A stretch of DNA of 11,938 nucleotides from an uncultured Bacillota bacterium (GTDB taxonomy: Bacteria > Bacillota > Clostridia > Tissierellales > Tissierellaceae), in the NCBI GenBank assembly GCA_937951995.1, contig CALGAG010000098.1, forward strand, positions 1 to 11,938, given 5' to 3'. The notes under the pieces were generated by a model that was not told the DNA's origin, made no database searches, and saw only the letters and a program-made list of their open reading frames with translations. Both the position numbers and the translations under genes were made by a program. Within the stretch, counting starts at the first letter, position 1. Each line of letters begins with the position of its first letter. This document shows, piece by piece, positions 1-7,061 of the stretch.

Positions 1-168
1 TTGGACCTATCCAAGAACAAGTTCTTCTACCTTGTTGAAAACCTAACTCCAGGCATGAGCTTTGAATACCAGAGACAGAACTTCATAAGCAATGTCATCA
101 AGAACCAGGATTATGACCTGGTGAAATACACAGACAGGTACAAGAAAATCATTTCAAGGATAATTTAG
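1..168 (+). CDS. C-terminal fragment of an unidentified protein (5' end outside window)
   Basis: An open frame runs from the first base to a TAG at 166-168 and gives the last 55 residues of a protein. Its start lies upstream of the window; the TTG at base 1 may simply be an internal leucine codon. The fragment is polar and rich in Lys, Asn, Tyr and Ile, ends in a basic tail (YKKIISRII), and has no membrane segment or motif I can name. Codon choice (AAG, AAC, AGG) resembles the other genes here, which supports real coding. It converges on the lipoprotein gene, with a hairpin 24 bases after its stop. The family is unknown. Confidence 0.5.
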   Translation: MDLSKNKFFYLVENLTPGMSFEYQRQNFISNVIKNQDYDLVKYTDRYKKIISRII

Positions 169-180
169 ACTACAAGTTCA

Positions 181-213
181 AAAAACAATTAAGGATGGTC
201 AGTTGACCATCCT
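181..213 (-). terminator. Rho-independent terminator of the lipoprotein gene (possibly bidirectional)
   Basis: A perfect 10-bp inverted repeat lies at 192-201 and 204-213 (AGGATGGTCA / TGACCATCCT), most likely folding as a 9-bp stem with a 4-nt loop. On the minus strand it is followed by TAATTGTTTTTT, a good U-tract, and it overlaps the last base of the stop codon of the 212-1000 gene. Read on the plus strand the following sequence is only weakly U-rich, so termination of the upstream convergent gene here is possible but less certain. Confidence 0.8.
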
Positions 214-1000
214 ATTTCATGTTCTTGATTATTCTCTCAAAGTTGTCGTAAAAGTAAAGGGCATTCTCTCCATCAAGCTTCATTCCATCCTTTTCAATCT
301 CATCCAGGTACTCTTCAAGGATCTTTGCTGTCCTGGTGTCAGGGTTCTCCCTTATGGTTTCTTCATAAATCTGAAGAATGTCTTCACTTATCTCACTCTT
401 GCCTTCCTGGGAGTAGATGTACTGATTTCCCAACCCCTTTATTGCAAGACTCATATAGGTGTCATACAGGTCCTCCAGTCTGGTCCTGGTTTTCCCCTCA
501 GGATATCTTCCAATGTGATTTTCAATCTGAAGCGCCCTTTCCAGGATTTCATCAGCTGGGATACTGATACTCTCCCCATCTGTGGTCTCATTCTCCACTT
601 CATTGTTCCATATTCTAAAGTATGACTTGAATTCATCGGATCCATGCTGGACATGTGGAGCTAGCTTTTGAAGCACTCCCTTTGTGTCATACCCCTGGGC
701 GTAAAGATGGTTCTCAAGTTGAAGCAGCATCTCGTCAACCCTGAACTCGTCAAGGTTGTCAACGTTGTCCTTCAGAAAGTTTAGGATCTTATCCTCATCC
801 ATCCTCTGTTCAATGTAGCTGTAGTATTCCTTGAGAACTTGAACCTGTTCAGTCTCCTCAAGACGACCTCCGACAATTTCCACTGCCTTGTCCTTGATGT
901 TGTCAACATCCACCTTCTCAGTGACCTTTTCCATGCTATCAGAGCAGCCAACAACAAAAATGGTGGCTACAAGCAATGTCAATATAAATATCCTTCTCAA
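212..1000 (-). CDS. Putative lipoprotein of unknown function
   Basis: A 262-aa secreted, membrane-anchored protein. I chose the TTG at 998-1000: AGGGGAG (1010-1016) lies 9 nt upstream, and the protein then opens with a classic lipoprotein signal, two arginines, a hydrophobic run and a lipobox VVGC with Cys19 as the lipidation site. An in-frame ATG at 1024 has no ribosome binding site and lies inside a TATAAT box. The mature part is very acidic and looks almost wholly helical, with Glu/Asp/Lys-rich stretches suggestive of TPR-like or helical-bundle packing, but no domain is recognised. It is monocistronic: it sits after the cstA terminator, has its own promoter-like box and ends in its own hairpin. 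Function is not known; a surface-anchored helical scaffold or binding protein is the most that can be said. Confidence 0.85.
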   Translation of the reverse strand: MRRIFILTLLVATIFVVGCSDSMEKVTEKVDVDNIKDKAVEIVGGRLEETEQVQVLKEYYSYIEQRMDEDKILNFLKDNVDNLDEFRVDEMLLQLENHLYAQGYDTKGVLQKLAPHVQHGSDEFKSYFRIWNNEVENETTDGESISIPADEILERALQIENHIGRYPEGKTRTRLEDLYDTYMSLAIKGLGNQYIYSQEGKSEISEDILQIYEETIRENPDTRTAKILEEYLDEIEKDGMKLDGENALYFYDNFERIIKNMK

Positions 1001-1022
1001 CTCAATCAACTCCCCTGCTACC

Positions 1023-1028
1023 ATTATA
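1023..1028 (-). promoter_or_regulatory. -10 box candidate for the lipoprotein gene
   Basis: A consensus TATAAT on the minus strand lies just upstream of the AGGGGAG ribosome binding site (1010-1016). No good -35 hexamer sits 17 bases further upstream. Transcription would begin near 1016, giving a very short leader, so the site is plausible but not certain. Confidence 0.45.
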
Positions 1029-1068
1029 CTATTATTTCTTGACTAAATTGTTACAAGACCATTACATC

Positions 1069-1106
1069 AAAAAATTCCTCTGGATTTGTGAAAATCCAAA
1101 GGAATT
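1069..1106 (-). terminator. Rho-independent terminator downstream of cstA
   Basis: The arms 1073-1087 and 1092-1106 form a 15-bp stem with a 4-nt loop. The single non-Watson-Crick pair is a G-U wobble only when read on the minus strand. The stem is followed on that strand by TTTTTT (1069-1074). It lies 17 bases after the cstA stop and closes the lytS-lytT-cstA cluster. Confidence 0.92.
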
Positions 1107-1123
1107 GTAAGGTTTTATGCAAA

Positions 1124-2545
1124 CTATTTTGCTGGTACAGCTTCCAACTTTGTCTTGTAGAGGAAAAATCCTATCGCAGCAATTGCGGCAAACGCTCCTG
1201 CAGGATATGCGATTGTTGTCGGAAGGCTGAAGCCCTCAGGTGCCTGAAGTATATATGTTATGCTCACTGCGGTCATAAAGGTTGCTGGAAGACTTGTCAT
1301 CCAGTGGCTCTTGGCCATCTTGACCAGGTAGGCTGACGCTGCCCAAAGAACAATCATTGCAAGGGTCTGGTTTGACCAAGCAAAGTATCTCCAGATTATG
1401 TTGAAGTCGATTCTTGTAAGAGCGAATCCAACAACAAACAGTGGCAGTGAAAGCAGAAGTCTCTTCTTGATCGGTGCCTGGTCGAAGTTCATGGCATCTG
1501 CAATGGTAAGTCTTGCGCTTCTGAAAGCAGTGTCCCCTGATGTTATTGGACAAGCTATTACACCAAGCATTGCAAGCACTCCACCCACAGGTCCAAGTAG
1601 TGATGTTGAGATTGTGTAGACAACTCCAGCTGGTCCTCCTCCTGTTGCCAAAACCTCTGAAAGTCCCCCAACTCCATTGAAAAACGCCATTCCTGCTGCA
1701 GCCCATATCATTGCAATTACACCTTCTGCAATCATGGAACCATAAAATACCCTTCTTCCGTAGCTTTCCTTGGTCATACATCTAGCCATCATAGGTGACT
1801 GGGTTGCGTGGAAGCCTGAAATTGCTCCACAGGCTATTGTTGTGAACAGTATGGCCCATATTGGAAGTCCTGCAGGGTGCAGGTTTGATAGTGTGAATGC
1901 AGGTAACTGGTAGCCATCTATTACAAGCTTGGTACCTATTCCAGCCGCCATTATTAGCAGAGATGCTCCAAATATTGGATATAGCTTTCCGATAATCTTG
2001 TCAACAGGTAGTATTGTTGCAAGGAAATAGTATCCAAGTACGATCAATACCCATACCTGAAGGCTGCTTAGACCAAACAGGTTAAGGTTGGCCAGAAGAC
2101 CTGCAGGTCCTGTCATGAAAACCGTACCCACTAGAACCAATAGAACTACAGAAAAGACCCTCATAACCTGTCTCGCTCCATTGCCTAGATACATTCCAAC
2201 AATCTCTGAGATGCTCTTTCCTTCGTGTCTAACTGAAAGCATACCTGAGAAGTAATCGTGGACGCCCCCAGCAAAAATGCTTCCCAGGGCTATCCAGATA
2301 AATGCAACTGGCCCGAATAGGGCTCCCTGGATGGCTCCAAAGATCGGTCCAAGTCCTGCAATGTTAAGGAATTGGATAAGGAATATTCTTTTCCAGCTCA
2401 TGGGCATGAAGTCTATGCCGTCCTCTAGTCTGTTTGCCGGAGTCTCAATTGAATCATCTACTCCGAAATGCTTGTCTACGACCTTTCCGTAGGTTATGTA
2501 ACCAAGTACCAAAATAATGATACCAATAATAAAGTATGTCATCAT
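1124..2545 (-). CDS. cstA: CstA-family carbon starvation / pyruvate transporter (short form)
   Basis: A 473-aa polytopic inner-membrane transporter of the CstA family. E. coli members CstA and BtsT (YjiY) are about 700 aa and take up pyruvate and have been linked to peptide use; this is the shorter version common in anaerobic Gram-positives. Family hallmarks visible: PANRLEDGIDFMPMS (36-50), NIAGLGPIFGAIQGALFGP (61-79), FAGGVHDYFSGMLSVRHEGK (91-110), GFHATQSPMMARCM (244-257), PITSGDTAFRSARLTIAD (333-350) and RYFAWSNQTLA (386-396). Hydrophobic segments cover most of the length. AGGAGG (2549-2554) lies 4 nt before the first ATG and 7 nt before the second, so translation may begin at 2542 instead. 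It is the last gene of a same-strand cluster with a LytS/LytT pair, which points to control by that pair. Exact substrate (pyruvate, or also peptides or other organic acids) is inferred. Confidence 0.95.
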   Translation of the reverse strand: MMTYFIIGIIILVLGYITYGKVVDKHFGVDDSIETPANRLEDGIDFMPMSWKRIFLIQFLNIAGLGPIFGAIQGALFGPVAFIWIALGSIFAGGVHDYFSGMLSVRHEGKSISEIVGMYLGNGARQVMRVFSVVLLVLVGTVFMTGPAGLLANLNLFGLSSLQVWVLIVLGYYFLATILPVDKIIGKLYPIFGASLLIMAAGIGTKLVIDGYQLPAFTLSNLHPAGLPIWAILFTTIACGAISGFHATQSPMMARCMTKESYGRRVFYGSMIAEGVIAMIWAAAGMAFFNGVGGLSEVLATGGGPAGVVYTISTSLLGPVGGVLAMLGVIACPITSGDTAFRSARLTIADAMNFDQAPIKKRLLLSLPLFVVGFALTRIDFNIIWRYFAWSNQTLAMIVLWAASAYLVKMAKSHWMTSLPATFMTAVSITYILQAPEGFSLPTTIAYPAGAFAAIAAIGFFLYKTKLEAVPAK

Positions 2546-2563
2546 AAAACCTCCTGTTATGTA

Positions 2564-2588
2564 TTTTCATATTTAATATATATGAAAA
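2564..2588. repeat. Inverted repeat in the cstA leader
   Basis: Perfect 9-bp arms TTTTCATAT (2564-2572) and ATATGAAAA (2580-2588) flank a 7-nt AT-only centre, about ten bases upstream of the cstA Shine-Dalgarno. It could be an operator or an mRNA hairpin near the ribosome binding site. It has no U-tract typical of a terminator. Confidence 0.5.
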
Positions 2589-2615
2589 CAAGGACAGAAG
2601 GCTTAACTTTTCCCT

Positions 2616-2661
2616 ATTATGCATAAAATCGGACCTAAGTTGCAGAATTTGATTCCAAGTT
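2616..2661 (-). promoter_or_regulatory. Candidate cstA promoter with LytTR-type direct repeats
   Basis: Reading the minus strand, AACTTGG (2661-2655) and AACTTAGG (2641-2634) are near-identical direct repeats whose starts are 20 bases apart; the first overlaps the response-regulator stop codon. They are followed by a -10-like CATAAT (2621-2616) with no good -35. Paired direct repeats spaced about two helical turns next to a weak promoter are how LytTR regulators usually bind. The match to any known LytTR consensus is not exact, so the assignment is tentative. Confidence 0.35.
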
Positions 2662-3421
2662 ACAGGTCCATGTTCATCCTTTCCCTAAATTCCCTGGCAT
2701 AGGTCCTGCTCACTGGAATTCCCTCCTTGATCCCCTTGTATCTCACATTGTATGTAGAATTGAACCAGGGCTCTATGGACTCAATCAGGTCAAGGTTTAG
2801 AATATATGACTTATGGCTCCTGAAGAAGGCCTCTCCCTTAAGCCTATCATAGATTTCGGAAAGGGTTGAGTTGATGGTGAACCTTCCCTTTGAAGTATGG
2901 ACATAGGTGGTCTTATCCTCGATTGATATGAACAGGATCTCCCTTGTCTCTATGGGAATCAGCTTTTCGTTTCTGTAGCCAACAATCCGCGATGGTCTTC
3001 CCATCCCCATTTCCTTTATGATATTGTCTATCTTTTCCGTCTCCAGCAGATTCCTCTGATCAATTATCCTCTTGATCTTTTCCAGACTCTTCTCAAGCCT
3101 TTCCTCTGAAACAGGCTTGAGGAGATAATCCACAGCATTTACCTCAAAGGCCTTTATTGCATATTTATCATAGGCGGTTACAAATACTATGTAGGGGGGA
3201 TTTTCCCTCTTTGCAAGCTCCTGAGCAACCTGGACTCCACTGATTCCAGGCATGTTTATATCAAGAAAAACAAGCTGTGCCCCGGTTTGCCAGGACTTCT
3301 CAAGGGCTTCTATGCCATTTTCGGCAGTTGCAGCAACCTGGAAGTCTCCCCTCCGGGATATCATCCAGGCAAGTTCCTCCCTGGCAGGTTTCTCATCATC
3401 CACCACAATACACCTTATCAC
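2660..3421 (-). CDS. lytT: LytTR-family response regulator (LytT/BtsR type)
   Basis: A 253-aa cytoplasmic transcription regulator. An N-terminal receiver domain (about 1-120) has the acidic pair D8/D9, phospho-acceptor D54 (FLDINMPG), T82 (VFVTAYD) and K102 (YLLKPVS), so all key residues are present. A C-terminal LytTR DNA-binding domain (about 145-250) shows FFRSHKSYILNL (199-210) and IPVSRTYAREFRE (235-247). It starts at GTG 3421 and overlaps the kinase stop by four bases, so translation is coupled. It should be phosphorylated by the upstream kinase and activate the downstream transporter gene, as BtsR does for btsT in E. coli and LytT for pftAB in B. subtilis; that target is inferred from position. 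The two-domain architecture is complete. Confidence 0.95.
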   Translation of the reverse strand: MIRCIVVDDEKPAREELAWMISRRGDFQVAATAENGIEALEKSWQTGAQLVFLDINMPGISGVQVAQELAKRENPPYIVFVTAYDKYAIKAFEVNAVDYLLKPVSEERLEKSLEKIKRIIDQRNLLETEKIDNIIKEMGMGRPSRIVGYRNEKLIPIETREILFISIEDKTTYVHTSKGRFTINSTLSEIYDRLKGEAFFRSHKSYILNLDLIESIEPWFNSTYNVRYKGIKEGIPVSRTYAREFRERMNMDL

Positions 3422-5115
3422 TGAGCGTACACCTCCCGTCCTGTTGGTATAACCATCCTCACCCTGGTTCCTTCATTCTCCCTACTTGTTATGTTAAGAC
3501 CATAATCCTTTCCATAAAGGTTTATCAGCCTGTCATGAACATTCTTAAGCCCTATGCAGTCGCGAGGCCCACAGTCGCTTAAGAGACTATTAAGAACATC
3601 TTCAGGTATTCCTACCCCGTCATCAACAACCTCTATTACAGTTCCCTTGTCGCTTCCAATTGCTGATATGGTGACATTCCCACCATCAAGCCTATGGAGT
3701 ACTCCGTGTTTAATGGCATTTTCAACCAAGGGCTGCAGCAGCAGGGGAGGTATTTCACACTCCGCCTCAGGTGAAATCTCATAATTGATCCTGAGCTTGT
3801 CCCCATGCCTTGCCTTTTCTATTTCAACGTAGGATACAATATGCTCAATCTCCTTTTTCAAGGGAACCTTGTCTGTAGGTTCCTGGAGATTTGACCTGAA
3901 AAAGTCTCCAAGATGAACAAGGAGTTTTCTTGCCTCATCAGGCTGTGTCCTTGTATAGGATACTATTGTATTGATTGCATTGAAGAGAAAATGTGGGTTT
4001 ATCTGTGCCTGGAGAGCCTTCAGTTCCGACTTGGCCAGGAGCTCCCTCTGATGGTCAACACGGCTAAGTTCAAGCTGGGTGGAGAAGAGCTGGGCAAGCC
4101 CCAGTGCAAGCTCAGTTTCAACCATTGTTATTGCACGGTCCTCAGCCTTGTAAAGCTTAAGTGCTCCAATAACCCGATTCTCCTGCTTAATGGGAACTAT
4201 TATTGCAGACCTTAGCCTACACCCCTTATGGTCACAGCCTATGTCCTCTTTGCTGTCGGCTATGGTGAAGCTATCCATGTTAAGGGCTTTCCTAGTCAAG
4301 TCTGTCATGACACCTGTACCTGGTCTGTGGTGGTCCTCTCCCTGCCCCACATGGGCAATTATTTGTTCCCTATCCGTAAAAGCCACAGCTGCTACATTGG
4401 TCATTTCCTTGATTATCTCTGCAGTTTTTCTGGCAGACTCTTCGTTGAAGCCATTCCTGAAAAACATTGTCCTATTTGCAATTTTAAGTGCCAGTTGTGC
4501 CTGGTAGGATGCCTCCTTCTCCATTCCGTGGAGTACACTGTCAACCATGGCAATGAACATTGCTATTCCTATGCCATTGGCAAGTATCATTGGGATTCCT
4601 ATGATTTCAACAAGCTCAAGTGCATCACCATAGGGCTTGGCCATGATGAGAATAATCACCATCTGCAGAACCTCTGCAGCAAATCCCGCCAAAAGTGCAA
4701 AAGTAAACCTGTGGTCCGAACGGTCAAACCTCTTTTTCAGAAGTCCAGCCATTACTCCTTCTGATATTGTTGAAACTGCACAGGCAAGTGCTGTGAAACC
4801 TCCTATATCCATAAGATACCTGTGTCCTCCAGCTATTATCCCTGAAAGGATCCCAACAAAAGGGCCCCCCAAAAGGCCTCCCACAAAGACACCAATTACC
4901 CTGGAATTTGCGATTGCACCCTGAATATGTATCCCTGTATATGTACCTATGATTCCAAAAGCCCCAAATATAAGGGCCAAAACCAACTTGTCCAAAAGAC
5001 TTATCTTTCTCTTTGAGACCAGCTTTCTGAACATTCCCAACCTGGATAGGAGGAATGCCAGAATCAGTATCAGCCCAACCCTGTTTATCAGATTTTCCAA
5101 ACTTAAATATTCCAT
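3418..5115 (-). CDS. lytS: LytS-type sensor histidine kinase (pyruvate-sensing family)
   Basis: A 565-aa membrane kinase with the full LytS order. First comes a 5TM-LYT membrane sensor (about 12-195) with ANSRVIGV (69-76), GGLLGGP (79-85), AGGHRY (95-100) and GGFTALAC (105-112). Next is a GAF domain (about 215-345) with DHHRPG (261-266) and the cysteine pair C294/C299 (GCDHKGCRL). Then a His_kinase dimerisation segment carries INPHFLFN, with phospho-acceptor H375, and an HATPase_c domain has N466 in LVENAIKHG and DDGVGIP (498-504). The second glycine box reads CIGLKNV, with Cys520 in place of the usual first Gly. GAGGTG (5121-5126) lies 5 nt before the ATG, and a promoter is visible at 5145-5173. 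Relatives BtsS and B. subtilis LytS respond to extracellular pyruvate; the ligand here is inferred from the neighbouring cstA. The usual LytS partner genes lrgAB are absent. Confidence 0.94.
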   Translation of the reverse strand: MEYLSLENLINRVGLILILAFLLSRLGMFRKLVSKRKISLLDKLVLALIFGAFGIIGTYTGIHIQGAIANSRVIGVFVGGLLGGPFVGILSGIIAGGHRYLMDIGGFTALACAVSTISEGVMAGLLKKRFDRSDHRFTFALLAGFAAEVLQMVIILIMAKPYGDALELVEIIGIPMILANGIGIAMFIAMVDSVLHGMEKEASYQAQLALKIANRTMFFRNGFNEESARKTAEIIKEMTNVAAVAFTDREQIIAHVGQGEDHHRPGTGVMTDLTRKALNMDSFTIADSKEDIGCDHKGCRLRSAIIVPIKQENRVIGALKLYKAEDRAITMVETELALGLAQLFSTQLELSRVDHQRELLAKSELKALQAQINPHFLFNAINTIVSYTRTQPDEARKLLVHLGDFFRSNLQEPTDKVPLKKEIEHIVSYVEIEKARHGDKLRINYEISPEAECEIPPLLLQPLVENAIKHGVLHRLDGGNVTISAIGSDKGTVIEVVDDGVGIPEDVLNSLLSDCGPRDCIGLKNVHDRLINLYGKDYGLNITSRENEGTRVRMVIPTGREVYAQ

Positions 5116-5144
5116 TTGAACACCTCAATTCTGAATTCATCAAC

Positions 5145-5173
5145 AGTATATATATTTTACTCCAGTAAATCAA
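5145..5173 (-). promoter_or_regulatory. Sigma-A-like promoter of the lytS-lytT-cstA cluster
   Basis: On the minus strand TTGATT (5173-5168) and TATACT (5150-5145) are separated by exactly 17 bases, upstream of the kinase ribosome binding site. The pair matches 4/6 and 5/6 of the consensus hexamers. It lies directly after the pepF terminator, as expected for a new transcription unit. Confidence 0.6.
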
Positions 5174-5178
5174 GGTAA

Positions 5179-5206
5179 AATTCGGACCCCTGTCTCCAGG
5201 GGTCCG
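5179..5206 (-). terminator. Rho-independent terminator downstream of pepF
   Basis: GC-rich 9-bp arms CGGACCCCT (5183-5191) and AGGGGTCCG (5198-5206) enclose a 6-nt loop and begin 3 bases after the pepF stop. On the minus strand they are followed by AATTTTA, a short U-tract. The strong stem supports termination despite the weak tail. Confidence 0.75.
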
Positions 5207-5209
5207 GTT

Positions 5210-7027
5210 TCACTGATCTTCCTTCTCCAATTCATGGGTCAGCTTCTCGATCTCATCGATCATCCTGCCAATGTATGAAATAGTGTTTAGCAAGGGCTTA
5301 TCGGTAGTGATATCCACCCGGGCCATCCTTGCCAGTTCAACCGGATTCTTGGTTCCTCCAGCCATAAGAACATTTCTCCAGTCCTCTATGGCAGTGTCCC
5401 CCTCCTTGAGGATTCTCTGGCTTGCTTCAGTTGAAACGGTCAGTCCTGCAGAATAGGTGTATGGGTATAGTCCCATGTAGTAGTGGGGCTGCCTCATCCA
5501 GGTAAGCTCAGCTCCCTCTGTTATTTCAACATCCTCACCCCAGAATTCCTGCAGGGTCTCCCTCTTAAGCTGGTCAAGGATATCTGCATTTACACTTCCC
5601 CCGCCGTCTATTATCCTGTAGACCTCCCTTTGGTAGTGAGCTTCCAACAGGTGGGTGACAAAGTTGTGGTAGTAGGTCTTTGAAACCATGGATGATAGAA
5701 CCCACCTCTTCATCCTTTTGTCATCAGTGGTCTTCATAAGGTGGTTTGTTAGGAGCATCTCATTCATGGTTGATGGTGCCTCAATAAAGTAGAGTGATGG
5801 CTCAGAATTGAAAATGCTCTGGTTCCTGTGGGCCAGATGGAAATGTCCGGCATGCCCCAGCTCATGGGCCAGTGTGAAAACATCCCTCATCTTGTCGGTC
5901 CAGGACAGGAGTACAAAAGGATGTGACCCGTATGGGGTTGAACAGAATGCCCCAGTTGATTTACCCTCGTTCATGGCAAAATCAATCCATCTTTCATCGA
6001 ACGCCCGTTGGAGCATGGTCAGGTAGTCCTCACCCATTATTCCAAGGCTGTCGAATATATATTCCTTGGTCTCCTGGATGGAGACCTTAGGTTCAAAATC
6101 AGGATCCACATCAACCTTAAGGTCTGCAAAGGTCATCCTGTCAATTCCGTGGATTCTTCCAAGGAGCCTTGCATACCTTCTCATGTGGGGTGCAAGATGT
6201 TCCATTATGATATCTATCTGCCTGTTGTAAAGGTCAAGGCTTACCTCCTGGTCAACCAGAAGGCTTTCAAATACCGATTCAAACCCCCTCAGGTCAGACA
6301 GGGTCTTCTCCCTTGTTACATGGGCCTGGTAGGCAGTTGCCATGGTGTTCCTGTAGCGGGACAAGTCCTTTGAGAAAGCCCTAAAGGCCTCTCTTCTAAG
6401 TTCAGTATCCTTTTCATACTCCCATTCTCCTTCAAAGGATGCAAAACTTAAAGGATATAGTTCTCCCCCCGCCTTGAAGTCTTCAAAGGAAAGGTCTGCA
6501 AGCTTTGACATGTTGTACACCCTGTAGGGAGCCTCAAAGGTTGTGGACAAGGCCGAAAGGACCCTTTCAGCTTCGGGGTGGAGCCTGTATGGCTTTTTCC
6601 TTATTACAAACTTGTAATAACCCAGGTTCTCAGGGTTTCCCCTTGCAGCTTCCATAAGCACATCCTCGGAAGCTTCCATTATTTCTGCCTCAACAAAGCT
6701 AAGTCTGCTTTCCATGGCAGAAATCCTATTGCTTATGTTCTCAAGCTTTTCCTGAGCCTTCATGTTTGTCAGGTCAACCTCTGCATTCAGGTAGGAATAG
6801 TTTTCAAGCCAGCCCCCAAGCATCTCCAGTTCACGCAATCGGTCCAGGCAATCATTCATATCCTTGGCAGTCTCTAACTTTCCCTTGTAGTCCCTTTCAA
6901 TTCCTTCCCCTAAGGAGATGTACTTGTCAAAGGTCTCCTTGAAGGACTTCTCATCCCTGAATATTCCAGTCAGATCCCATGTAAGACTCTTGACAACCTC
7001 GCTTCTCCTTGGCATTTTCTCAGCCAT
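5210..7027 (-). CDS. pepF: Oligoendopeptidase F (M3-family zinc metallopeptidase)
   Basis: A cytoplasmic zinc endopeptidase that cleaves short peptides, of usual length for PepF (about 600 aa). In numbering from the ATG at 7033 (607 aa), the zinc site is HELGH at 390-394 (H390, E391, H394), with the third ligand probably E418 in FIEAPSTMNE (417-425, typical M3 spacing). The C-terminal YPYTYSAGL (523-531) matches the conserved tyrosine-rich substrate-binding segment. There is no signal peptide. I place the start at ATG 7027 because the G-rich site GGGGGG (7035-7040) lies 7 nt upstream of it but only 1-2 nt before the ATG at 7033; the alternative adds two residues. It is the last gene of a three-gene operon after two membrane proteins, 28-34 nt downstream of the DUF2812 gene. 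Likely role: final breakdown of imported or processed peptides; a link to the membrane pair is unproven. Confidence 0.96.
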   Translation of the reverse strand: MAEKMPRRSEVVKSLTWDLTGIFRDEKSFKETFDKYISLGEGIERDYKGKLETAKDMNDCLDRLRELEMLGGWLENYSYLNAEVDLTNMKAQEKLENISNRISAMESRLSFVEAEIMEASEDVLMEAARGNPENLGYYKFVIRKKPYRLHPEAERVLSALSTTFEAPYRVYNMSKLADLSFEDFKAGGELYPLSFASFEGEWEYEKDTELRREAFRAFSKDLSRYRNTMATAYQAHVTREKTLSDLRGFESVFESLLVDQEVSLDLYNRQIDIIMEHLAPHMRRYARLLGRIHGIDRMTFADLKVDVDPDFEPKVSIQETKEYIFDSLGIMGEDYLTMLQRAFDERWIDFAMNEGKSTGAFCSTPYGSHPFVLLSWTDKMRDVFTLAHELGHAGHFHLAHRNQSIFNSEPSLYFIEAPSTMNEMLLTNHLMKTTDDKRMKRWVLSSMVSKTYYHNFVTHLLEAHYQREVYRIIDGGGSVNADILDQLKRETLQEFWGEDVEITEGAELTWMRQPHYYMGLYPYTYSAGLTVSTEASQRILKEGDTAIEDWRNVLMAGGTKNPVELARMARVDITTDKPLLNTISYIGRMIDEIEKLTHELEKEDQ

Positions 7028-7061
7028 GACCATTCCCCCCGTTCAAATTATTGACCCAAGA

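Noticed and set aside
203..625. 140-codon plus-strand frame opposite the lipoprotein gene
   Set aside because: Starts within the terminator hairpin, has no ribosome binding site and is antisense to a gene with a clear lipobox and start signals.
1236..1781. 181-codon minus-strand frame within cstA
   Set aside because: Alternative frame inside a well-conserved transporter gene; Cys/Trp/Arg-rich composition is typical of a shifted reading frame.
4228..4764. 178-codon open frame on the plus strand opposite the sensor kinase
   Set aside because: Antisense shadow of a kinase gene whose domains are complete; Cys/His-rich nonsense-like composition and no ribosome binding site.
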